A DNA stretch of 64,000 nt from Granulosicoccus sp036478595. Lineage in GTDB: Bacteria; Pseudomonadota; Gammaproteobacteria; Granulosicoccales; Granulosicoccaceae. Location of the stretch: NCBI GenBank assembly GCA_036478595.1, contig JAZGEF010000053.1:124001-188000 (forward strand). Reading direction: 5' to 3'. A program made the translations under genes and the position numbers. Positions 35,606 through 42,965 of this stretch are shown here, piece after piece; position 1 is the first letter of the stretch; each line of letters opens with the position of its first letter. A model generated the notes under the pieces. That model was not told where the DNA came from and searched no databases. It saw only the letters and a list, made by a program, of their open reading frames with translations.

Positions 35606-36472
35606 ATGCCAAAGAGCATGACAGGCTTTGGTCGACATTCAAAAGACACCTCGTTTGGAGAACTGACCTGGGAGATCCGTTCGGTTAACCACCGTTATCT
35701 CGACGTTCAGCTGCGGCTCCCCGACGATTTTCGTGCTCATGATATCGCTATTCGTGAAGCCATTGCAGCAAGAGTCAGCCGAGGTAAGGTTGACGCATCA
35801 CTGCGCTTGCGCGCTAATAGTGAATCGGTGAGTGATATACAAATTGATTCAGGTGCTTTATCCGCGCTGAGTTCCGCAATTGCCACAATTAAGCAAGCCG
35901 TACCAAATTCGGCACCCGTTAACCCTCTAGAAATCCTGCACTGGCCTGGTGTCGCTGCCAGGCGGGCTGATCTCACCGAAGATAAATCCCGCGAAGTGAT
36001 GGCATGCCTCGATACTGCCCTGAATGACTTCCTGGCAACGCGCGATAGAGAGGGTGAAAAAACCGCCGAGATGCTAAGCAGCCGCGCTGCACAAATCCGC
36101 GAGCGAGTGGCTGATGTTAAGCAGTGCCGCCCAGCTGTTGTTGAACGCCAGCAAGCAAAACTTAAGAGCAAACTCAAAGAGTTCGATTTACAAGCCGATC
36201 CGCAACGATTAGAGCAAGAGATGGTATTCACGGCCCAACGTTTAGATATTGATGAAGAGATCGATCGCTTGGATGCGCATCTTAATGAGCTGGATAAGGT
36301 GCTGATGCGAAGTGGCCCAATAGGGCGCAGGCTAGATTTCTTAATGCAAGAATTCAATCGAGAAGCCAACACGATGGGGTCCAAGTCTTCTGATGTTGAT
36401 ACCACCGGTGCTACCGTTGATATAAAAGTGTTGATCGAGCAGATGCGTGAGCAGGTGCAAAATATTGAATGA
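35606..36472 (+). CDS. yicC: YicC family endoribonuclease-like protein
   Basis: 288 residues starting MPKSMTGFGRHSKDTSFGE, with EIRSVNHRYLDVQLRLPD near the start and FLMQEFNREANTMGSKS at the end, both diagnostic of YicC. The E. coli homologue acts in small-RNA turnover. The start at 35606 has GGGAG upstream. In pseudomonads and others gmk follows; here the T3SS island begins instead. Confidence 0.93.
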   Translation: MPKSMTGFGRHSKDTSFGELTWEIRSVNHRYLDVQLRLPDDFRAHDIAIREAIAARVSRGKVDASLRLRANSESVSDIQIDSGALSALSSAIATIKQAVPNSAPVNPLEILHWPGVAARRADLTEDKSREVMACLDTALNDFLATRDREGEKTAEMLSSRAAQIRERVADVKQCRPAVVERQQAKLKSKLKEFDLQADPQRLEQEMVFTAQRLDIDEEIDRLDAHLNELDKVLMRSGPIGRRLDFLMQEFNREANTMGSKSSDVDTTGATVDIKVLIEQMREQVQNIE

Positions 36473-36547
36473 TGTACTTCTATAGGGGCAGCCATCATAT
36501 TTGGCGTTGCGTACGATAGTAGGATGAGCGGCTTTTAAGCAGTTTCG

Positions 36548-37192
36548 TTATTCTTGCTCTCTGAGCACCTTCTCAATGGCGTTATTGATAGGAGTGGTGA
36601 TATCTGTTTGTGTCACTTCCGAATACCCGATTAATTCTATGGCCGATGTCAAACTAGCGTTGTTTGTTTGAACGCTTGACGTGATGTCCAAAAAATCTTG
36701 CGTATAGTTGATGCTGGTAGTGTTGGTGGCGGTCGCCAATCCGGTTAGCAATACCCCCAGCCTTTGAGTATCAGTATTAGCATTGAATCTAGATCTCTCC
36801 AAAATAATGCGAATCGCGCCTAACCATTTGCCGAGCCTGGTGGCATTCTGGAAATCTTTAACGTCGCTTTTTTCATTAGTCGATTCAGATAGATGATCAA
36901 ATGCGGGAGTATCAGTGGTTTTTCCATGGCGAAGTATGGCTAACTCTGTAGCAATCATTTGCCAATCGTTGTTGTCGATCAACTGCGCGAGGTGGTTGAT
37001 GATCGGTTGCTTCGAGTAGTTAGCAAGCAAGGTATCTAATTGATTGGCAACTGCACCGATGTTTTTTATGGGTGGCTGCTTATCATCGGGCGCCGGGCGC
37101 AAAAATAATGTGTAAGCGATCATTGCTAAAGCGATGATAATAAGTGCTGCGACGAAATACGTCGGCTTTGAATCTAATGCATTGCCTGACAT
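36548..37192 (-). CDS. Unknown membrane-anchored protein sharing a domain with the upstream 464-residue protein
   Basis: 214 residues with one transmembrane helix (about 11-31) and the rest hydrophilic, probably periplasmic or cytoplasmic depending on orientation. Residues about 110-172 (DVKDFQNATRLGKWLGAIR...) match residues 348-404 of the neighbouring 464-residue protein (GVRDFQNASNLGYVIGGVR...), so the two share a C-terminal module. It is the second gene of that unit, 100 bases downstream. Its position and anchor would suit an immunity-type or companion protein, but that is inference. I recognise no known family. Confidence 0.7.
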   Translation of the reverse strand: MSGNALDSKPTYFVAALIIIALAMIAYTLFLRPAPDDKQPPIKNIGAVANQLDTLLANYSKQPIINHLAQLIDNNDWQMIATELAILRHGKTTDTPAFDHLSESTNEKSDVKDFQNATRLGKWLGAIRIILERSRFNANTDTQRLGVLLTGLATATNTTSINYTQDFLDITSSVQTNNASLTSAIELIGYSEVTQTDITTPINNAIEKVLREQE

Positions 37193-37292
37193 ATTGCGAT
37201 CAACTATGGCGCGGGGTATACCGTACTTTGCCTTTTATGCAAGGCGGATGCAACTCGGCCATATAGCATAGGCCTTACAACTAAGGGCACGA

Positions 37293-38687
37293 CTAGTTGC
37301 GAATAACTAAATCTACGGCGTCTCCAAAAGGGCCCGTAACATCTGAGCTGTATACGCCTTCGGGTATCGCTAGTGCTTCTAGCGAGTCGCCCAACGTGGC
37401 GTGCCCACTACCCAAGTCATCAGATACTGCATTGATTAGTTCTTTACTGAGTGGGCCTGCCACAACCAACGCTGCTTTGGTAAAGTCAGTGATCTTTGGG
37501 ATCCGTCCTAAGCCAAGCGCTGTACCAAATATGGTGCTGACCAATTCAGCCTGTTCTCTTCGGTTACTTTCTATGGCGGCAATACCTTCGCGTACGCCAC
37601 CGATGACATAGCCTAAGTTAGAGGCGTTTTGAAAATCTCTAACGCCGCTGGTAGTCTGCTCAAACGTACGTAAAAATTCCACCGGGTCGGCACTGAGATC
37701 GTTGCCGGTTTGTAGCTTCGCTATCAAGTTGGTGATACGAGTTGTATCGTCTTGGCGCACAAGCTCTGCCATATAGCTGCTAATGCCGTTGCCCGCCCGT
37801 GAACTGAGTACGCCATCGCCGCGTTCCAGGGCGGTGATAATACCTGTTGTATCTGTGTCAAGTAACGCACTCAGGGCGTCGGCTACCTCACCAGAGCGAA
37901 CACCTGCGGTAGTATTCGGTGTCAGTAGGGAATGCGTCCCTCTGATTTCATCAATTTGACGTGACCCTAGTTCAAATACGCGAGCCTTTAATGCAAGATC
38001 ATGACTTCTGCCAACAGTGATTAGCAGTTGAGTAATTCCTTGGGTATCAAAAGAGTGAGAGGGCAGTGTTGCATGGCCCGAATGCGCAGTGAAGGCCGTA
38101 TGCGCGGTGCCTGCTTTTAACACCGCTTGCAGTTGTCGGTTGTCGAGACTGTTTATCGCAGCTTCAATCGATCGGCTGCTTGTCATGCTACTGATGAGCG
38201 TACTAACTGCCTTCGCATCTTGATCGTGGTATTCCGTGGTGGTAGAAAACCAACCGCTGTCAACATCGTGCGGCTTGTCGGTGGTGTCACTAGCCAATAA
38301 TCCAACCAGCTCAGCTTTTGTGCTGTCAGAGGAATGCGCCGAAATGCTGCTAATCAATTCGTTTTGCCGAGCCTCGTCACCCAGCGCGTTATAGACGCGC
38401 TGTAGTTGCTCTGGCTCAAGATCTCGGGCGAGGTTATTGTACAAATCGGTTCGCTCATCTGCGATAAGCCCGTCCGAAGTAAAGATGCCATTGTCATCAT
38501 AGATCTCATCGGTCCATTTGTTTAAGTCAGCTTCTGTCAGATTCTCGATAACATCGTTGGTTTGAGCGGATGTTAGGCCGCCCAGAATCTTATTATTGTC
38601 TTGCAGATCGCCCCGGTTTACGCCCGATCGCCAACTATCTTTAAGGTTATCTCTAATATCTCTAACGGCATCGCCTGCTTCGCTCAT
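37293..38687 (-). CDS. Unknown 464-residue helical protein, candidate T3SS cargo
   Basis: No signal peptide and no cysteine. The first 330 residues contain loose helical repeats with LxxAxxxQLxxVLxA-like phrases (LEPEQLQRVYNALGDEARQ, INSLDNRQLQAVLKAG). The DFQNASNLGYVIGGVREG segment at 351-368 is shared with the small membrane protein encoded next. The gene starts 63 bases from a perfect CTAGGG-N4-CCCTAG dyad and is divergent from the probable nuclease-toxin gene. I infer a secreted substrate or effector from this context only; no family is recognised. Confidence 0.65.
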   Translation of the reverse strand: MSEAGDAVRDIRDNLKDSWRSGVNRGDLQDNNKILGGLTSAQTNDVIENLTEADLNKWTDEIYDDNGIFTSDGLIADERTDLYNNLARDLEPEQLQRVYNALGDEARQNELISSISAHSSDSTKAELVGLLASDTTDKPHDVDSGWFSTTTEYHDQDAKAVSTLISSMTSSRSIEAAINSLDNRQLQAVLKAGTAHTAFTAHSGHATLPSHSFDTQGITQLLITVGRSHDLALKARVFELGSRQIDEIRGTHSLLTPNTTAGVRSGEVADALSALLDTDTTGIITALERGDGVLSSRAGNGISSYMAELVRQDDTTRITNLIAKLQTGNDLSADPVEFLRTFEQTTSGVRDFQNASNLGYVIGGVREGIAAIESNRREQAELVSTIFGTALGLGRIPKITDFTKAALVVAGPLSKELINAVSDDLGSGHATLGDSLEALAIPEGVYSSDVTGPFGDAVDLVIRN

Positions 38688-38750
38688 AGAAATCGCTCTC
38701 TTAAGTTTTCTATCGGTAGCTAAGTTAACTCATGGCGACGAGTCTTGTAA

Positions 38751-38766
38751 CTAGGGATTACCCTAG
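38751..38766. promoter_or_regulatory. TAGGG dyad box, left copy of the divergent pair
   Basis: CTAGGG-ATTA-CCCTAG, perfect six-base arms. It ends 63 bases from the start codon of the minus-strand 464-residue gene, a distance suiting an activator site upstream of a -35 region. Part of a recurring motif in this island. Confidence 0.6.
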
Positions 38767-38804
38767 GTTTCACGCATTATTGATAGGTTTCGTCACGCTA
38801 AAAC

Positions 38805-38819
38805 CTAGGGTATCCCCGG
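38805..38819. promoter_or_regulatory. TAGGG box, right copy of the divergent pair
   Basis: CTAGGG-TATC-CCCGG, one full half-site and a weaker second. It ends 63 bases from the start of the plus-strand toxin-like gene. ACCCTAGGTTT (38760-38770) and AAACCTAGGGT (38801-38811) are themselves an 11-base inverted repeat linking the two boxes. Confidence 0.55.
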
Positions 38820-38882
38820 ATTGTAAAAGGGCTGGTTGTCGGATAGGGTTCTTCCGTCTAATAAAAAATAGGAGTCAGTGCC

Positions 38883-40088
38883 ATGCCAGAACCGGGATAC
38901 GGTACATCCTCTTCGACATCCGGATCAAGCGGTGGTTGGGGTGGTGGTTACAACAACGATTCAGATAGTGACTCGTCCAGTAATTGTTCATCCACCGGTA
39001 CATCTTCACTGGATAGTTTTAGCTCGCTCAGTGATGATTCGTCTAGCAAGGCGAGTCGGTCTCGCCCTGATACCTCATCACTTAGTAGTATTGAGGCGTT
39101 ATCAAAAGAACCCACAACGTGTGAGGTAATCGGTTCATCTCGAACTGCGGCAGAAAAACTGAGTCAAAACGTAGTTGATGACACCAGCACACTGGGTGCA
39201 GCAACGACCGCTTATAACGCTCAAGTCAATGGCATCACGGCCGGGCCGGTTAAAACCAGTTCCATGAAGTTTGGTCGTTTTGAACCTAACTCAGTCAAGG
39301 CGACAGCCGGTTACGGAATCGAACAGTTTGCTAAGCCGCACTTCGGCGGCCATATGGCTAAACAAACCATGGTGAGCAGTCAAGCTGCTTATGACTATGC
39401 CCGTACTGTTGATCCATCATTGGCTAGAACGCGTTTTGAAGCAACAGTGGATGGTTCATCAGTAACACGTTCATACGATATAGAACTAACGGCAAGCGAT
39501 GGCACTAAAACGCTATCGGAGGTGAAAGCGGGTAAATCAATCAACGCAACGCAGCTCACCAAAGATGTCAATCTAGCCAAAACAGGCCAAGCGATTGACT
39601 ATGTGTTTACTGGCAACCCGATAACGGGTAATAGTGCACCTGCTGTTGATACCGCAGCCAAGCTTGCCAAAGCCTCTACAGAAACTGCAGGTAAAATTGC
39701 GGCGGTAGTCAGTGATGTTGCGGTTACGTCAAAGCAAATTGATGCGGTCGTAACGGTGGGTAAGGCCAGTGGTTTGGCACGAGGTGCAGGCAAGATATTG
39801 GGCCCGGCTGCTGTCGCGCTAGATATTTACACTATCGGATCTGCTGTGCAAAAGGACGGAGGCACCTTTGGACCAAACACTCAAGTAGCCGTTGCTGAAA
39901 CAGCAGGTGGGTGGGCAGGTGCGGGTACCGGTGCATGGGCGGGCGCGCAAGCAGGGGCAACGATTGGTACATTCCTTGGCGGCCCAGTCGGAACGGCCGT
40001 AGGTGGTGTGGTAGGCGGTGTGGTTGGCGCCATTGGTGGTGCAATCGGTGGTAGTTGGGTGGGCAATAAAATAAGTAGCTGGTTTTAG
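38883..40088 (+). CDS. Probable secreted nuclease toxin (PD-(D/E)XK-like core, glycine-zipper tail)
   Basis: 401 residues in three parts. Residues 1-70 are Ser/Gly/Asp-rich and unstructured, like T3SS secretion leaders. Residues about 125-245 read like a restriction-endonuclease fold: SYDIEL at 197-202, then LSEVKAGKS at 211-219, giving the D...ExK pattern (D199, E213, K215), then QLTKDVNLAKTGQAIDYVFTG. Residues about 340-395 are a long glycine zipper (GAGTGAWAGAQAGATIG and GGVVGGVVGAIGGAIGG), as in pore-forming or membrane-passing parts of toxins. An AGGAG-like ribosome site (AATAGGAGTCAGTGCC) precedes the ATG. A 249-residue partner gene follows. The toxin call is inferred from fold-like motifs and context. 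Confidence 0.6.
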   Translation: MPEPGYGTSSSTSGSSGGWGGGYNNDSDSDSSSNCSSTGTSSLDSFSSLSDDSSSKASRSRPDTSSLSSIEALSKEPTTCEVIGSSRTAAEKLSQNVVDDTSTLGAATTAYNAQVNGITAGPVKTSSMKFGRFEPNSVKATAGYGIEQFAKPHFGGHMAKQTMVSSQAAYDYARTVDPSLARTRFEATVDGSSVTRSYDIELTASDGTKTLSEVKAGKSINATQLTKDVNLAKTGQAIDYVFTGNPITGNSAPAVDTAAKLAKASTETAGKIAAVVSDVAVTSKQIDAVVTVGKASGLARGAGKILGPAAVALDIYTIGSAVQKDGGTFGPNTQVAVAETAGGWAGAGTGAWAGAQAGATIGTFLGGPVGTAVGGVVGGVVGAIGGAIGGSWVGNKISSWF

Positions 40089-40163
40089 GAATGTATTTCA
40101 CACTAGAGTTAGCGTACATGCTGGCGTAACATGCAGTCGTTAACCAAGCGGAATATTCGAACA

Positions 40164-40913
40164 ATGAGTCAGGTTTATCGTTTTAATGTGGTGTTCGATT
40201 CCTTGCGCTTTTTGCGAGGCGCTTTTTTTCCAAAAATATCCGACCCCTACATTCAACTGCCTATTCATATCCGAATGCGCAAAACCTTGTTTCGGTGGGA
40301 TTCAATTGCAGCTGAAACTGGGCGGTACACGCACAGCTACGCAGGCTATTCCCCCTATTGCTCCTCTCAACCCTTGTTAATGGATCTACTGCCCAGGCCT
40401 TACGCACAAGATGCTTATGAACATGCGATGCAAGCGCTACCCGAGCGCATAACAGAGATCACAGGGTTGCTAAAAGAATCCGGCTGTGTAGTGGCCGCGA
40501 CTCCCGAAAGTTGGCGCGGTATTCAAAGCTGGTTGCGATCTAACCTGGAGGTCACCCAAGAACCAAAGTCGCTCGCTCTGCGAAAAACAAGCGATGGCGA
40601 AAAACTGCCTATCAGGCCTCTAAATTATTCATTTTTATGGGATCTATCATTACTGCTCGGTGAGCAAGTGAGAAGCATTGACCCAAGTTATAAATGGAAA
40701 TTCTGGCCAGATTCTGCTGATAAGAATTCTCAAGGATTAACCCATGGTGCATGGCTTGTTAAAACCAATGCCGGAACGCAGGAGCTGGAGGGTATATCAC
40801 CTTGGATAAGCCTCATGGGGCCGAGCATTGGAATCTATGCGGATAAACGCGATGGGAAACCACCATTGCCTGAGGGGCATGGCCTAGAGCGACTCATCCA
40901 GCGGTTTCTTTAA
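40164..40913 (+). CDS. Candidate immunity protein for the nuclease-like toxin
   Basis: 249 residues, no signal peptide, no membrane helix, rich in Trp, Arg and Pro; it looks like a soluble cytoplasmic protein. The segment LSLLLGEQVRSIDPSYKWKF has the look of uncharacterised immunity proteins found beside polymorphic toxins, but I cannot place it in a named family. It follows the toxin-like gene by 75 bases on the same strand and ends convergent with the FliO-like gene. The ATG at 40164 (MSQVYRF) has GGAA upstream; an ATG at 40131 is also in frame. At 249 residues it is too long for a typical class I T3SS chaperone. Confidence 0.45.
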   Translation: MSQVYRFNVVFDSLRFLRGAFFPKISDPYIQLPIHIRMRKTLFRWDSIAAETGRYTHSYAGYSPYCSSQPLLMDLLPRPYAQDAYEHAMQALPERITEITGLLKESGCVVAATPESWRGIQSWLRSNLEVTQEPKSLALRKTSDGEKLPIRPLNYSFLWDLSLLLGEQVRSIDPSYKWKFWPDSADKNSQGLTHGAWLVKTNAGTQELEGISPWISLMGPSIGIYADKRDGKPPLPEGHGLERLIQRFL

Positions 40914-40993
40914 TCGGTTCCCCAGGCTGGTTGGTCCACTATTAACTATCCTATCTGAGCTTGTCCTTGTTGGTGACGACTGGTGCAATGCCT

Positions 40994-41257
40994 CTAAGGT
41001 TTTGGAATAAACTCTTGGCCTTGCTCAAAATTGAACTGCCGAATATTGTTGGCGGTTACACCGATCAAATATTCTTTGTCGTCGCAGCGGATCATAACGA
41101 TCCGTTCGCGCGAACCCACTGCGATTGTTTCCAATATTTCTAATCTACCGCCACGGCTTTTTGTCATGCCCATGGAAGATACACCGCGTAGGATAAGCCA
41201 TGCTGCCACCAGCACGAAGGCCAGGGCAATCATTGTCATGATGATGGAAGTTGTCAT
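40994..41257 (-). CDS. FliO-like export-apparatus assembly protein
   Basis: 87 residues. An N-terminal membrane helix (about 5-25) is followed by GGRLEILETIAVGSRERIVMIRCDDKEYLIGVTANNIRQF, which is the FliO/MopB domain pattern (RERxxxVxxxxxxYLxGVT). FliO helps assemble the FliP-FliR complex in flagella. It is usually absent from non-flagellar T3SS loci, which makes its place 10 bases downstream of sctU notable. Probably co-transcribed with sctU. Confidence 0.75.
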   Translation of the reverse strand: MTTSIIMTMIALAFVLVAAWLILRGVSSMGMTKSRGGRLEILETIAVGSRERIVMIRCDDKEYLIGVTANNIRQFNFEQGQEFIPKP

Positions 41258-41267
41258 TGCGCTCTGC

Positions 41268-42419
41268 TCATAAATTAGTTGGATACTGCGTCATATCTTC
41301 GCCGGGAGCCTGCAGCACTTGCCCTTCCCACTTTACAAATCTATGTTCTTTCTCGTGCTCGACTCGTTCACGAACGCTTTTCGCCCAGAGGATTATTTCG
41401 GCAATTGAGTCGAAGAGCTCACGCGGGACGATGTCGCCGGCTTCGGCGTCTTGCAATAGCTTTCGCGCGATCGCTTTATTTCGAACAACCGGCACACCTT
41501 TTTTTGTCGCAGCTTCACGCATGGCAACTGCTACCTTGTCTTCGCCCATGGCGGTAACCGTAGGCACCGGCGCCGACTCTGCATCATATTTAATCGCAAC
41601 TGCAATATGGGTGGGGTTAACAACCAGTACGCTAGCATCTTCAGCGGTTCGAGTAGCGCTCTCTTGTGCCCATTCGCGTGCGGTTTCTTGGCGTCGGCCC
41701 TTCATCTGTGGATCGCCTTCAGAGTCTTTGTGTTCTTGCTTGATATCTCTCATGCTCATCATCTGCTTTTTTCCAAATGAGTAACGCTGATAGCCCACAT
41801 CAAAGGCCGATAATAGGAGAAATAGCGCTGTAGACCAGCCGAGCAAATACAAAAGAATGGTTCTGCCGGCACCCAAAATGTTGCTTGGCTCAGCTGAAGG
41901 CAACATGACCAAGTCCGGTAATACGGTCTTGATCGTTACCCAACAGAAGAAAAATAGAATCGATGTTTTTGCAATTGATTTGAGTAATTCAACAAAGTTA
42001 TCCGCGCCGAACATTCTTTTTAAGCCAGAAATCGGGTTGAGGTTGGACATCTTGGGGTTGATTTTTTCGGCGGTGAGGATCGGACCAATTTGCATAAACT
42101 CAATTAGTAAACCAAATGCCACTATGGGTAAAGTCACGATTGCGCTGGCGGTTAGAATCAGAATAAGTGTTTGTTTTCCTAGAGTTTGTAGTGCTGTAGC
42201 GAAGTCGCGTTCCGCTAAAGAAAAGATCTCTGCCATCAATGCGCCAACATTTGATGCGGTATAGCTTGACGCAATCCAAACCACGCCGAAAGAGAACAAC
42301 AGGCAGATTGTACTCGTCAGATCTCTACTTTTAGGGACATCACCTTTTTTACGAGCGTCACGCAGTTTTTTTGGGGTCGCTTTTTCTGTTTTTGATCCAC
42401 TGTCGTCGCTTCTTGCCAT
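41268..42419 (-). CDS. sctU: T3SS export-apparatus switch protein SctU
   Basis: FlhB/YscU-family protein, 383 residues. It has the basic N-terminal SKTEKATPKKLRDARKKGDVPKSRDL, four membrane helices (about 35-60, 82-107, 145-166, 185-206), and a cytoplasmic domain with the self-cleavage site NPTH at 268-271 that sets the substrate switch. It is transcribed away from the main sct operon. Assigned to the injectisome rather than a flagellum because of the secretin and other Sct genes next to it. Confidence 0.92.
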   Translation of the reverse strand: MARSDDSGSKTEKATPKKLRDARKKGDVPKSRDLTSTICLLFSFGVVWIASSYTASNVGALMAEIFSLAERDFATALQTLGKQTLILILTASAIVTLPIVAFGLLIEFMQIGPILTAEKINPKMSNLNPISGLKRMFGADNFVELLKSIAKTSILFFFCWVTIKTVLPDLVMLPSAEPSNILGAGRTILLYLLGWSTALFLLLSAFDVGYQRYSFGKKQMMSMRDIKQEHKDSEGDPQMKGRRQETAREWAQESATRTAEDASVLVVNPTHIAVAIKYDAESAPVPTVTAMGEDKVAVAMREAATKKGVPVVRNKAIARKLLQDAEAGDIVPRELFDSIAEIILWAKSVRERVEHEKEHRFVKWEGQVLQAPGEDMTQYPTNL

Positions 42420-42965
42420 ACATACTCCGCCGTTTTTTGTACTTTTCGGAACAGATTCTTTCGTTCAACACGTGGATGATAGGCTCAGCCTGTTAAGCAG
42501 GCGCAATGATAGATTTAGTTTACCCGCCAAAGGTATTGAAATGAAAGGGATATAATGCCAGTAAAAAAACGTAGGCACGATACTGCAGAATCTATTCGAA
42601 CGAGCGGTTGGGAAAGAGCAACAACAGTGAGAACTATCTCACAAAGTTTGCGGCATTATCCAGCGCGTTACGTTTTTCCATCATACATAGAGACGTTCCA
42701 ATGCAAACGATTTGCTTAGTTGGATTTTTTAGTTTAAAAAGTAGATGTAACACCGAGCTAGTCGTTGCGTCAGCAGTTGGGTCTGCAAATATGCTAGTTG
42801 GACGGATATCGGTAGAGGGATTGGCGAAAGGAAGTGGGTGATGATAATAAAAAACGCGTTTAAACGTATCATCGGTGCGGCCTTATATGGTAATACCAGC
42901 TTGACAGAGATGGCAAGAAATTCCAGTATTCTACTGATAACTCAAGAATTTTTTGGGTAATCCTT
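42420..42965. other. 546-base gap between divergent sctU and sctV
   Basis: No convincing gene. It should hold the promoters of both units. I see TATAAT at 42551-42556 without a clear -35 box, a small hairpin (GCCTG-TTAAG-CAGGC, 42488-42502), and TTGACA at 42901-42906 with no well-spaced -10. No copy of the TAGGG dyad was found here. Confidence 0.6.

Noticed and set aside
37193..37292. GGGGTATACC near 37214 as another TAGGG-type box
   Set aside because: It lacks the TAGGG/CCCTA arms and matches only the central bases.
40164..40913. T3SS chaperone call for the gene after the toxin-like gene
   Set aside because: 249 residues and a Trp/Arg-rich, not small and acidic, product is unlike class I chaperones; kept as an immunity candidate instead, with low confidence.
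42450..42480. GGAAC followed some 15 bases later by ACACGTGG before sctV, like an Hrp box
   Set aside because: The second half does not match CCACNNA at the right spacing, and no HrpL-type sigma factor was seen.
42608..42841. 77-codon plus-strand frame between sctU and sctV
   Set aside because: No ribosome site, no recognisable motif, composition unlike neighbouring genes; it lies in a region expected to hold promoters.
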